Source of the DNA: Gammaproteobacteria bacterium
GTDB taxonomy: Bacteria > Pseudomonadota > Gammaproteobacteria > HTCC5015
NCBI GenBank assembly: GCA_020630145.1
Contig: JAHDBX010000018.1
Location: forward strand, 1-12,563
DNA: 12,563 bases
Reading direction: 5' to 3'
Shown here: positions 1 through 7,289 of the stretch, in pieces
How positions within the stretch are numbered: position 1 is the first letter of the stretch
How the letters are laid out: each line of letters starts with the position of its first letter
Program-made: the position numbers and the translations under genes
Notes under the pieces: model-generated
Database searches by the model: none
The model's input: the letters and a program-made list of their open reading frames with translations, nothing else
Told to the model about the DNA's origin: nothing

Positions 1-395
1 GTGATGAAATTGCATTTGGTGCTGAATTCGCAGCTGGTCCAGTTACAATCGGTGCTTCAAGTGCAAGTGCAGATGCTACTGATACTGATAAAACAATCAT
101 TGGTGCAAAAACTACTGTATCAGGTATCACTTTAGCTGCTCATGTTTACACTGTAGATGTTGCTGGTGCAGATTCTGACGTTGTTGCAGTTCATGCTTCT
201 GGTGATGCTGGTAGCTTCACTTGGGGTATTACAAGCGCAACTGCAGAAGATGATAATACTAAATTACGTGTTGATCTAGGTACTTCAATTGCTGGTTTAG
301 GTGCTTCTTTACGTTTCGAAGATACTTCAGCTGAGACAGGTAGTACTACTGCTGAAGGTAGCACTGCATACGTTCAGTTAGCTAAATCATTCTAA
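1..395 (+). CDS. Porin-like outer-membrane beta-barrel protein, C-terminal part (5' end outside window)
   Basis: The reading frame is open from base 3 to the TAA at 393-395, giving about 130 residues with no start in view, so the gene is cut by the left edge. The sequence alternates short polar and hydrophobic runs rich in Gly, Ala, Ser, Thr and Asp (for example VRVDLGT-like and GASLRFED strands), as in transmembrane beta-strands joined by acidic loops. It ends in AYVQLAKSF: a last strand with a terminal Phe is the usual signal read by the Bam machinery in outer-membrane proteins. This suggests a general or sugar-permeable porin of the Gram-negative porin superfamily. Substrate cannot be told from this part. 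A hairpin terminator follows 23 bases after the stop, so it is the end of its own transcription unit. Confidence 0.7.
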   Translation, partial: DEIAFGAEFAAGPVTIGASSASADATDTDKTIIGAKTTVSGITLAAHVYTVDVAGADSDVVAVHASGDAGSFTWGITSATAEDDNTKLRVDLGTSIAGLGASLRFEDTSAETGSTTAEGSTAYVQLAKSF

Positions 396-418
396 TTTAT
401 TAGTTTGTTTTAAGTGGG

Positions 419-444
419 AAAGGCCAGATTTATCTGGCCTTTTT
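419..444 (+). terminator. Rho-independent terminator of the porin-like gene
   Basis: A perfect stem pairs 419-428 (AAAGGCCAGA) with 433-442 (TCTGGCCTTT) around a four-base loop, TTTA. The run of T at 440-444 forms the 3' edge. It lies 23 bases past the porin stop codon and before the next gene, so it most likely ends the porin transcript. Confidence 0.88.
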
Positions 445-477
445 CATGTCTGAAGGTTAAATTTTGAGCTGTTTATT

Positions 478-804
478 ATGAGTAATTATAGATTTTTTGT
501 TGGTATAGCTACGTTTTTGTTGCTTTCTGGGTGTTCAGGTTTGAATTTTCAGCCTCTTCCTGGTGTAACGAAAGACATAGATGACTACACCATGGAAGAA
601 ATGGTTGCCGCAAAAAAAGAACGTCTGGCACTTAAGAAAGCCCAAGAGGCAGAAAAAGCAGCTAAAAAAGCAGAGTTGGCCAAAGCGAATCAAAAGGATG
701 TAATGACGTTTGAGCAGTGGCAAAAAGCCAAGGAAATGAATAGTCAAGAATATCAAGAGTATCTCGAATACCTTGAATATGTGAAAACAATAGAAAATAA
801 ATAG
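478..804 (+). CDS. Small Lys/Glu/Ala-rich lipoprotein, function unknown
   Basis: The 108-residue product starts with a short signal peptide (Arg5, then a hydrophobic run) and a good lipobox, L16-S17-G18-C19. Cys19 would be lipidated; the +2 residue is Ser, not Asp, which predicts outer-membrane placement. The mature part, from about residue 40, is dominated by Lys, Glu and Ala (AAKKERLALKKAQEAEKAAKKAE region) and should be one long charged helix, perhaps a coiled coil. It ends with a Tyr-rich stretch in which EY recurs about every three residues (QEYQEYLEYLEYV). I do not recognise a named family. It has no strong Shine-Dalgarno. It lies between the porin terminator and a long non-coding region, so it is probably monocistronic. 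An antisense frame over the same bases is Phe/Leu/Cys-rich and looks like a shadow. Confidence 0.75.
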   Translation: MSNYRFFVGIATFLLLSGCSGLNFQPLPGVTKDIDDYTMEEMVAAKKERLALKKAQEAEKAAKKAELAKANQKDVMTFEQWQKAKEMNSQEYQEYLEYLEYVKTIENK

Positions 805-837
805 CCTTCTATTTTCTACCCCTTATGTGTAAGCCCG

Positions 838-853
838 AGTAGCGCACGCTACT
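838..853. repeat. Short inverted repeat after the small lipoprotein gene
   Basis: AGTAGC (838-843) pairs with GCTACT (848-853) around GCAC, 34 bases after the lipoprotein stop. The following bases (TGTTCTTGTC) are only partly T-rich. It may be a weak terminator for the lipoprotein gene, but the stem is only six pairs. Confidence 0.35.
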
Positions 854-1012
854 TGTTCTTGTCGTATTGTAATAATATCTAAGGTTTGCCCTTAAGCCTA
901 TGGCTTCCTCTTTTTTTGCAGTTTTATGCAGTTAATTTGAAACGTTGACGTTTTTGTACTATTAAACGCTTGATTCTGTTGCCTTTTTGTTGTTTTTTGA
1001 TGGTTTGCAACG

Positions 1013-1042
1013 TTTTCATTTTGATCTTAAATCCTTTATAAT
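1013..1042 (+). promoter_or_regulatory. Candidate sigma70 promoter upstream of gap
   Basis: TTTTCA (1013-1018) and a consensus TATAAT (1037-1042) are separated by 18 bases. The -10 is perfect but the -35 is only fair. If used, the transcript would carry a leader of about 560 bases before gap. Promoters nearer gap are possible, for example TTGTAG (1223-1228) with GATAGT (1245-1250), spacing 16. Confidence 0.35.
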
Positions 1043-1167
1043 GCATGCAAAGTTTGGTTCTAATTGTCTGAAACGGCTAAATATAGCGTTATAAGCGTGT
1101 TTTTTGGGTTATATACCTTATTCAGCTGAACTCAAAATGCTTTTATCTTGACGTAGTACGATGTGGT

Positions 1168-1207
1168 GCATAAATATGCATTAAAGAGCATAAAAATGCA
1201 TAATTAT
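1168..1207. repeat. Four 10-bp phased GCAT repeats upstream of gap
   Basis: GCAT begins at exactly 1168, 1178, 1188 and 1198, each followed by a run of A/T (GCATAAATAT, GCATTAAAGA, GCATAAAAAT, GCATAATTAT). The first two copies also form the inverted repeat TGCATA-AA-TATGCA at 1167-1180. Spacing equal to about one helical turn would bend DNA or place repeated protein contacts on one face. The array lies just upstream of the HexR-like palindrome. Confidence 0.55.
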
Positions 1208-1223
1208 TAGTACTGGTATGCTT

Positions 1224-1238
1224 TGTAGTGTTACTATT
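1224..1238. promoter_or_regulatory. Candidate HexR-like operator
   Basis: TGTAGTGTTACTATT has a perfect TAGT-GTT-ACTA core (1226-1236). From memory, the HexR motif in gammaproteobacteria resembles TGTARTWWWAYTACA. The left half-site fits fully; the last two bases (TT for CA) do not. A second inverted pair, ACTAT (1233-1237) and ATAGT (1246-1250), shares its right arm. HexR is the known 2-keto-3-deoxy-6-phosphogluconate-sensing regulator of gap, zwf, edd and eda genes, so the location is apt. No hexR gene lies in the window. Confidence 0.4.
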
Positions 1239-1610
1239 GTGAATGATAGTGATAAGGCACCTCTATAGCTCTAGAGTGAATTTGCTTATATAAAGCCCAA
1301 TTCGATTGGTTTGCCAGTATTTATAAACGTAAATTGGTCGTTAAATATAAATGCTGGGCTAGAGTCTAGACATTATCTAATAATGCTTGCCTATATTACG
1401 GCTTTTGCTGAGGTGCTTTTATAAGCGTTTATAGCAAAGGCAAGTGCTACTTAGCAGGCGTACCTTTCTTAAGGGCGTTTAGTATCAAGGTGATTATGTG
1501 GTTTTAGCTGTTACTGTATTCAGTGATCTAAAAGCCTAGTCTGAGCCTAATACGTCAATAGATAGAGTCCGTGCAGCGGGTATTAGAAACAATAACTTTG
1601 GAATAGTAAG

Positions 1611-2612
1611 ATGACAAAAAAAATAGCAATTAATGGTTTTGGCCGAATAGGTCGCTCAGTGCTTCGTTCAGCATTTGAGTCAAATGTAAATGATATCGAA
1701 ATCGTCGCTATCAATGACTTAGCTTCTATTGAAGCTATAGCGCATTTATTACGCTACGATAGCGTACATGGCCGTTTTGCTTCAGTAGTAGAGGTTGCCG
1801 ATAACGGTATTACAATTGATGGCAAACTAATACGTGTAACCGCTATTAGAAATCCTGCTGAATTACCATGGTCAGATGTTGATGTTGCTTATGAGTGCAC
1901 AGGTTTATTTACAGAGCGTAGTAAAGCTGCTGAACTATTAAAGTCAGGTGCGAAGCGAGTATTGATTTCTGCGCCGGGTAAAGATGCTGATAAAACCATT
2001 GTTTATGGTGTAAACCATGATCAGTTAACAGCTGATGACCATATAGTATCAAATGCCTCATGTACAACTAACTGCTTGGCGCCAATTGCTAGTGTATTAG
2101 ACGCTGAGTTTGGTATTGAGACGGGTTATATGACAACCATACATGCATTTACAGGTGATCAGCCAACACATGATACAAATCATAAAGATTTATACCGTGC
2201 ACGTGCTGCATCTTTGTCTATGATCCCAACGTCTACTGGTGCTGCAAGAGCAATATCATTAGTATTGCCACAGTTAACAGGTAAATTAGACGGTTCAGCT
2301 ATTCGTGTACCTACAGCAAATGTTTCTCTGGTCGATTTATGTTTTGTACCGGCAAAAACAGTAACAGTAGATGCAATTAATGCCGCTATGAAAGCAGCAG
2401 CTGAAGGACCTTTAAAGGGTATTTTAGCTTATGAAGATGAGCCTTTAGTTTCTGTAGATTTTAACCACACAACGACATCTAGTAACTACGCTGCTCCACA
2501 AACAGCAGTAACGCAAGATGGCTTAGTGCGTATCGTATCTTGGTATGATAACGAATGGGGTTTTTCAAACCGCATGTTAGATACCGGTCGCGCAATGGCT
2601 GATTTGCTGTAG
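1611..2612 (+). CDS. gap: Type I glyceraldehyde-3-phosphate dehydrogenase
   Basis: This enzyme interconverts glyceraldehyde-3-phosphate and 1,3-bisphosphoglycerate in the cytoplasm. At 333 residues it has the usual family length. The Rossmann motif GFGRIGR is at 10-15, and N35-D36 ends the second strand as in NAD-using GapA-type enzymes. The catalytic motif SNASCTTNCLAP places Cys151 as nucleophile, with His178 (TTIHAF) as its partner. WYDNEWGFSNR near 311-321 is the conserved C-terminal region. The start has GGA about eight bases upstream. It leads the ED operon, 42 bases before zwf. In pseudomonads a gap paralogue is co-regulated with ED genes by HexR, which fits here. NAD rather than NADP use is inferred from the Asp and is not certain. 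Other gap paralogues may exist outside the window. Confidence 0.96.
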   Translation: MTKKIAINGFGRIGRSVLRSAFESNVNDIEIVAINDLASIEAIAHLLRYDSVHGRFASVVEVADNGITIDGKLIRVTAIRNPAELPWSDVDVAYECTGLFTERSKAAELLKSGAKRVLISAPGKDADKTIVYGVNHDQLTADDHIVSNASCTTNCLAPIASVLDAEFGIETGYMTTIHAFTGDQPTHDTNHKDLYRARAASLSMIPTSTGAARAISLVLPQLTGKLDGSAIRVPTANVSLVDLCFVPAKTVTVDAINAAMKAAAEGPLKGILAYEDEPLVSVDFNHTTTSSNYAAPQTAVTQDGLVRIVSWYDNEWGFSNRMLDTGRAMADLL

Positions 2613-2654
2613 TTATAGGATTTATATTAACGAAACAGTAAAGAGAAAGCCCAT

Positions 2655-4106
2655 ATGGCATCAACAATTATCCCGGTTAACCCTTTTGATCTTGTTATCT
2701 TTGGCGCGACCGGTGATTTATCACGGCGTAAAATTCTTCCGGCCTTATTACGCCGTGTTGTTGCCGGTCAAATCCCGGAAGGTTCACGTATTATTGGTGC
2801 TTCACGCACTGACTTATCCTCGGAAGCATTTAAAGAAGTCGTTGATAAAGCTATTAACGAATTTGTTGGCGAGAACAAATTTCCTTTGGCAGATTACAAT
2901 CTATTTATGGACATGCTGTCCTATGTCAAAGTTGACGCTATGTCAGACGATGGCTGGGAAAACTTAGCGACTACACTCGACACGAACGGTAATGAGGTAA
3001 GAGCTTTTTACTTGTCAGTTAGCCCATCGTTAATTGGTTCAACTACAGAAAATATGAACAAATTTGGGCTTGTTACTAAAGCAACACGCATCGTTGCGGA
3101 AAAGCCATTGGGAACAGATTATGCAACAGCTAAAGAGTTAAACGCGACATTAAGACAGGTGTTTGATGAGTCACAAATTTATCGCATTGATCACTACTTA
3201 GGTAAAGAAACCGTGCAGAACTTAATGGCTCTGCGTTTTGCTAATGTGTTTTTAGAGCCGCTTTGGAATAATAAGTATGTAGACCATGTGCAAATTACGG
3301 TAGCGGAAGATGTTAGCGTTGAAGGACGTGGCGGTTATTATGATAAGTCTGGTGCTATGCGTGATATGGTGCAAAACCATTTAATGCAGCTACTCTGCCT
3401 AGTCGCTATGGAGCCGCCGTCATCTTATGAGGCGGATGAAGTGCGCAATGAAAAGCTAAAAGTAATACGCGCATTAGAACCTGTTGATATTAGTGACACT
3501 GTTCGAGGTCAATATAGGGCCTCAGTAGATCAAGATTCTTATTTACAGCATGTTGGTGACCACAGTTCTAAAACAGAAAGTTATGTGGCAATTAAAGCCG
3601 AATTAGCGAATTGGCGTTGGGCTGGTGTGCCGTTTTATTTGCGTACAGGTAAATGCCTGAGTAAAAGAGCATCTGAAATTGCCATAGTATTTAAGCCGCT
3701 GCGTCATCACATATTTTCGCAGTATTCGGAAGTTAGTCAAAATACCTTAGTTTTACACCTTCAACCAAATGAAGGTATTACCATGAATATGACGGTAAAA
3801 GAGCCGGGTCCTGGTGGAATGCGCTTAACTGACGTGCCATTAGATATGTCATTTGCGGATATGATTGGGGAAGAAGTGTCATTAGATGCATATGAACGCC
3901 TTATTATGGATTGTATTCGAGGTAACCAAACCTTGTTTATGCGTGGTGATGAAGTGGAAGCGGCATGGGAGTGGACAGACCATATTATTGATCAATGGCA
4001 TGCTTCAGAAGATACGCCTTTCTCATATGATATTGGTAGTGCAGGCCCTAAGAAAGCGGATAGGTTACTGAGTGAAGATGGCCGCGAGTGGCGGGAAATA
4101 AAATAA
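2655..4106 (+). CDS. zwf: Glucose-6-phosphate 1-dehydrogenase
   Basis: The enzyme oxidises glucose-6-phosphate to 6-phosphogluconolactone with NAD(P)+, the entry step of the ED route. The product is 483 residues, normal for the family. The nucleotide-binding motif GATGDLSRRK is at 17-26, EKPLG at 149-153, and the substrate and active-site motif RIDHYLGKE at 177-185, where His180 is the substrate-binding histidine and Lys184 its neighbour. The GATGD form is a small variant of the more usual GASGD. The start codon follows an AAGAGAAAG stretch, a modest ribosome site, 42 bases after gap. Its TAA shares a base with the ATG of the following pgl, so the two are probably translationally coupled. Cofactor preference cannot be read securely from sequence. 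Confidence 0.97.
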   Translation: MASTIIPVNPFDLVIFGATGDLSRRKILPALLRRVVAGQIPEGSRIIGASRTDLSSEAFKEVVDKAINEFVGENKFPLADYNLFMDMLSYVKVDAMSDDGWENLATTLDTNGNEVRAFYLSVSPSLIGSTTENMNKFGLVTKATRIVAEKPLGTDYATAKELNATLRQVFDESQIYRIDHYLGKETVQNLMALRFANVFLEPLWNNKYVDHVQITVAEDVSVEGRGGYYDKSGAMRDMVQNHLMQLLCLVAMEPPSSYEADEVRNEKLKVIRALEPVDISDTVRGQYRASVDQDSYLQHVGDHSSKTESYVAIKAELANWRWAGVPFYLRTGKCLSKRASEIAIVFKPLRHHIFSQYSEVSQNTLVLHLQPNEGITMNMTVKEPGPGGMRLTDVPLDMSFADMIGEEVSLDAYERLIMDCIRGNQTLFMRGDEVEAAWEWTDHIIDQWHASEDTPFSYDIGSAGPKKADRLLSEDGREWREIK

Positions 4107-4795
4107 TGATTGATTTAATAGAGTACCAAAATAAAGATGTTTTAATGACAGGCATCGCTGATGTCGTCGCCGAGCAATTAGCGGAAATACTAGAGAAAAA
4201 AGGCAGTGCGAGTTTGGCTGTGCCGGGTGGTAGTACACCTTTGCCTTTTTTAGAAAAATTATCGCACGCAGAATTAGACTGGCAAAATATAACGGTATTT
4301 TTAACGGATGAACGTTTTGTGCCTGTTACATCTGAACGTTCGAACACGCGCATGTTGCGCAATACCATTGTGCAAAATAAGGCAAGTCAATGTCAGTTCA
4401 TTCCATTTTGGCAGCCCGACTTAAGTTCAGATGAGCTAGCGCAAGTACTCGGTGCACAAATAGCAAAATTATTGCCTATAGATGTTTGTGTTTTAGGTAT
4501 GGGAGCCGATATGCATACGGCATCATTATTCCCAGGGGCCGATCGTTTGGAAGACGCATTAGCGGAAGATCAAACAGAAATCATGATTCCTATGAGTGCT
4601 GCGACTGCACCTGAGCCACGCTTAACATTGACCGCACCTGTTTTAAAGGCGGCAACGCATTTACATTTACTCATCGCCGGTCAGGAAAAGCGCGATGCCT
4701 TAGAACTCGCGATGAAGACAGAGAGCCCGCATGATGCCCCGGTAAAGGCAGTAATGCGAAGCCACAATCCAATGAAAGTGCATTTCGCACTATAG
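4106..4795 (+). CDS. pgl: 6-phosphogluconolactonase
   Basis: This hydrolase opens 6-phosphogluconolactone to 6-phosphogluconate. From the ATG at 4106 it has 229 residues, as expected for the Pgl/glucosamine-6-phosphate isomerase-like (SugarP_isomerase) fold. Visible motifs are VPGGSTP (39-45), TDERFVP (67-73) and GMGADMHTASLFPG (131-144), the last being the signature around the catalytic His137. I chose ATG 4106 because it overlaps the zwf stop as TAATG and has GGGA about ten bases upstream. A GTG at 4088 in the same frame would add six residues and overlap zwf by 19 bases; it has no ribosome site. The gene ends seven bases before edd. The alternative of glucosamine-6-P deaminase is unlikely given the motifs and context. 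Confidence 0.95.
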   Translation: MIDLIEYQNKDVLMTGIADVVAEQLAEILEKKGSASLAVPGGSTPLPFLEKLSHAELDWQNITVFLTDERFVPVTSERSNTRMLRNTIVQNKASQCQFIPFWQPDLSSDELAQVLGAQIAKLLPIDVCVLGMGADMHTASLFPGADRLEDALAEDQTEIMIPMSAATAPEPRLTLTAPVLKAATHLHLLIAGQEKRDALELAMKTESPHDAPVKAVMRSHNPMKVHFAL

Positions 4796-4802
4796 GAAAA
4801 AA

Positions 4803-6611
4803 ATGAGTATTAATGCAATATTAGCAAAAGTGACAGACAATATTCGTAAGCGTTCAGAAAAAACGCGCGGCGATTATTTATCACGTACAGAAAAGGCCGT
4901 TAGCGATGGGCCGGTTCGTGCAAAGTTAAGCTGTGGTAACCAAGCCCACGTTTGTGCGCCGATGGGTGGCGATAAGCCAGCGTTAGCAGAAAACGTATCA
5001 GCAAATTTAGGCATAGTGACAGCATATAACGATATGCTGTCGGCGCATCAACCGTTTCAAAAATACCCGGACTTAATTAAACATGCTGTACGTGAAGCAG
5101 GTGGAACCGCGCAGGTTGCTGGTGGTGTGCCCGCAATGTGCGATGGCGTGACACAAGGCCAGCCCGGTATGGAGTTGTCTTTATTTTCGCGTGACACAAT
5201 CGCTATGTCAGCAGGAATTGCTTTATCGCACAACGCTTTTGATAGCAGTGTTTATTTAGGTGTTTGCGATAAAATTGTACCGGGTTTAGTTATAGCGGCT
5301 TCGACATTTGGGCATTTGCCGGCGGTGTTTTTACCCGCAGGCCCTATGCCATCAGGTTTACCTAATTTTGAAAAAACAAAAGTTAGACAGGCATTTGCCA
5401 GTGGCAAAGTAGGTCGTAAAGAACTTTTAGAGGCTGAAATGGCCTCTTATCATGATGCTGGTACTTGTACGTTTTATGGAACGGCTAATACTAATCAAAT
5501 GCTGATGGAATTTATGGGTTTGCATCTGCCAAGCTCAAGCTTTGTTAATCCTAATACGGCCTTACGAAAAGCGCTAACCATAGCGGGTGCACAGCGTGCC
5601 TTAGCTATTAGTGCCTTAGGTGATGAGTTTACACCGGTATCGAAAGTTTTAGATGAAAAAGCCTACGTAAATGGTGTTGTAGGTTTAATGGCAACAGGTG
5701 GTTCAACAAACTTACTCATACATTTGCTAGCTATGGCTAGGTCAGCGGGTATTATTCTGAACTGGGGTGATTTTGCAGAGATATCTAAAGTTGTGCCGTT
5801 GCTTGCGCGCGTTTATCCAAATGGTTCTGCTGACGTAAATCATTTTCATGCGGCGGGTGGCTTAGGCTATTTGATTGGCCAGTTGCTTAATGCGGGTCTA
5901 TTACATGATGACACTCATACCATTATGGGTACGGGTTTAGAAGAGTATACAAAAGAGCCTAAGTTAATTGATGGAAAGTTAACGTGGGTTGAAGGTGCAT
6001 CAGAGTCATTGAATACAGAAATCGTTGCTTCAACCAAAGAGCCGTTTAGTTCACATGGTGGTTTGGCGTCATTTGAAGGAAATCTAGGTTCAGGTGTCAT
6101 GAAGGTGTCTGCTGTTGCAGAAGATAAGCGTAGTATTACTGCACCTGTAAGAGTGTTCCATAGTCAAGATGCTGTAATTGCGGCATTTAAAGCAGGCGAG
6201 TTTACGCAAGATGTTATTGTGGTTGTTCGTTACCAAGGGCCAAAATCAAATGGTATGCCAGAGCTGCATGGTTTGACGCCAAGCTTGGCTGAGCTTCTTG
6301 ATAGTGGAATTAAAGTTGCACTGCTTACAGATGGGCGTATGTCTGGTGCATCGGGTAAAGTGCCTGCCGTTATACATACGAGTCCAGAAGCATTAGATGG
6401 TGGCCCCATTGCTTATTTGCAAGATGGTGATGTCGTAACGATTGACGCTGAAAAAGGCGTGTTAAAAGCCGCAGATGACAGCATCTTTGATCGACCCTTA
6501 GAGCACCCGGATTTATCTGCAAACCAATATGGAATTGGGCGTGAATTGTTTGAGTTATTCCGCAAAAATACGAGCCCTGCAGAGCAGGGTGCATCAATAT
6601 TTACATTTTAA
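4803..6611 (+). CDS. edd: Phosphogluconate dehydratase
   Basis: Edd dehydrates 6-phosphogluconate to 2-keto-3-deoxy-6-phosphogluconate (KDPG), the step that defines the ED pathway. The 602-residue protein belongs to the IlvD/Edd family, which carries an iron-sulfur cluster. Motifs in order: TAYNDMLSAHQPF (73-85), GGVPAMCDGVTQGQPGMELS with Cys113 (107-126), CDKIVPG with Cys155, GPMPSGLPN (180-188), GTCTFYGTANTNQMLMEFMG with Cys222 (220-239) and TDGRMSGASGKVP toward the C-terminus. Cys113, Cys155 and Cys222 are the likely cluster ligands by family analogy. This motif set and length favour Edd over IlvD, as does the position between pgl and eda. The Shine-Dalgarno AGGA (4794-4797) overlaps the pgl stop codon, pointing to coupled translation. 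Confidence 0.97.
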   Translation: MSINAILAKVTDNIRKRSEKTRGDYLSRTEKAVSDGPVRAKLSCGNQAHVCAPMGGDKPALAENVSANLGIVTAYNDMLSAHQPFQKYPDLIKHAVREAGGTAQVAGGVPAMCDGVTQGQPGMELSLFSRDTIAMSAGIALSHNAFDSSVYLGVCDKIVPGLVIAASTFGHLPAVFLPAGPMPSGLPNFEKTKVRQAFASGKVGRKELLEAEMASYHDAGTCTFYGTANTNQMLMEFMGLHLPSSSFVNPNTALRKALTIAGAQRALAISALGDEFTPVSKVLDEKAYVNGVVGLMATGGSTNLLIHLLAMARSAGIILNWGDFAEISKVVPLLARVYPNGSADVNHFHAAGGLGYLIGQLLNAGLLHDDTHTIMGTGLEEYTKEPKLIDGKLTWVEGASESLNTEIVASTKEPFSSHGGLASFEGNLGSGVMKVSAVAEDKRSITAPVRVFHSQDAVIAAFKAGEFTQDVIVVVRYQGPKSNGMPELHGLTPSLAELLDSGIKVALLTDGRMSGASGKVPAVIHTSPEALDGGPIAYLQDGDVVTIDAEKGVLKAADDSIFDRPLEHPDLSANQYGIGRELFELFRKNTSPAEQGASIFTF

Positions 6612-6623
6612 ACAGGATCAGTA

Positions 6624-7277
6624 ATGGCTAAATTAACACCGCAAGATGCTTGCAAGCAAACAATAGAAGTATGTAAAGCTGCTCCTGTTGTTCCCGTGTT
6701 GGTAATAAAAGATGTGGCACAAGCAAGAGGTTTAGGTGAGGCTTTGGTGGCAGGTGGTTTGCCCGCACTAGAGGTTACTTTACGAACAGATTGTGCTTTA
6801 GACGCAATTAAAATTATGTCAGAAATAAAAGGTGGTATTGTCGGTGCTGGTACTTTATTAACGCCTAAAGACGTTAAAAATGCTAAAGCGGCAGGCGCTA
6901 CTTTTGGTGTGTCGCCTGGTGCTACTGATGAACTGATCAATGCTTGCGAAGAAGAAGGCTTACCACTATTGGCAGGTGCTGTGACGGCTAGCGAAGTTAT
7001 GCGCTTATTGAACCGTGGTTACACGGTGCAAAAGTTCTTTCCGGCGGAAGCTGCCGGTGGTGCAGCAGTACTAAAATCATTTGCATCACCTTTGCCGCAA
7101 GTAACATTCTGCCCAACAGGTGGAATTGGTCTGCATAATGCAAAAAGCTATTTAGACTTGCCAAATATTGAGTGTGTTGGTGGTTCTTGGGTGGCGCCTA
7201 CTGATGCTGTTAATAACGGTGATTGGGCGGCAATAGAAACCTTGGCTAAAGATGCTGTTGCAACACTTTCAAAATAA
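6624..7277 (+). CDS. eda: KDPG aldolase (2-keto-3-deoxy-6-phosphogluconate / 4-hydroxy-2-oxoglutarate aldolase)
   Basis: Eda splits KDPG into pyruvate and glyceraldehyde-3-phosphate through a Schiff base. The protein has 217 residues, typical for this class I (beta/alpha)8 trimeric aldolase. VPVLVIKD (23-30) starts the barrel. Glu50 in LEVTLRT (49-55) is the likely general acid/base, with Arg54 binding phosphate. GAGTLLTP (74-81) and GVSPGA (95-100) follow. KFFPAE (137-142) contains the Schiff-base Lys137, and PTGGIG (164-169) binds phosphate. All expected catalytic residues are present. AGGA at 6614-6617 lies six bases before the ATG, just after the edd stop; pgi follows after 12 bases. It closes the ED sequence, handing its triose to the Gap encoded at the start of the operon. 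Confidence 0.97.
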   Translation: MAKLTPQDACKQTIEVCKAAPVVPVLVIKDVAQARGLGEALVAGGLPALEVTLRTDCALDAIKIMSEIKGGIVGAGTLLTPKDVKNAKAAGATFGVSPGATDELINACEEEGLPLLAGAVTASEVMRLLNRGYTVQKFFPAEAAGGAAVLKSFASPLPQVTFCPTGGIGLHNAKSYLDLPNIECVGGSWVAPTDAVNNGDWAAIETLAKDAVATLSK

Positions 7278-7289
7278 AAATAACTATCT

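Larger units (their letters stand above)
805..1610. other. Long non-coding region upstream of the ED operon
   Basis: About 800 bases carry no open frame with coding character on either strand. The region is AT-rich and holds several separate signals: an inverted repeat at 838-853; LacI/FruR-like half-sites TGAAACG near 938 and 1069; a perfect TATAAT at 1037-1042; four 10-bp GCAT repeats at 1168-1207; a HexR-like palindrome at 1224-1238; and CTAGAG-containing inverted repeats at 1261-1276 and 1359-1369. No tRNA or known riboswitch was recognised. This is much longer than a simple promoter needs, so it may contain several promoters, a long 5' leader, an unseen small RNA, or a decayed gene. Confidence 0.6.

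Noticed and set aside
535..756. Minus-strand open frame of 73 codons inside the small lipoprotein gene
   Set aside because: It is Phe/Leu/Cys-rich and comes from the Lys/Glu codons of the sense gene read in reverse; no ribosome site or family pattern.
940..955. Terminator AAACG-TTGA-CGTTT followed by T
   Set aside because: Stem of five mostly A-T pairs is too weak, and the motif fits a regulator half-site as well.
4088..4105. GTG start six codons upstream for pgl
   Set aside because: It overlaps zwf by 19 bases and has no ribosome site; ATG 4106 overlaps the zwf stop as TAATG and has GGGA upstream.
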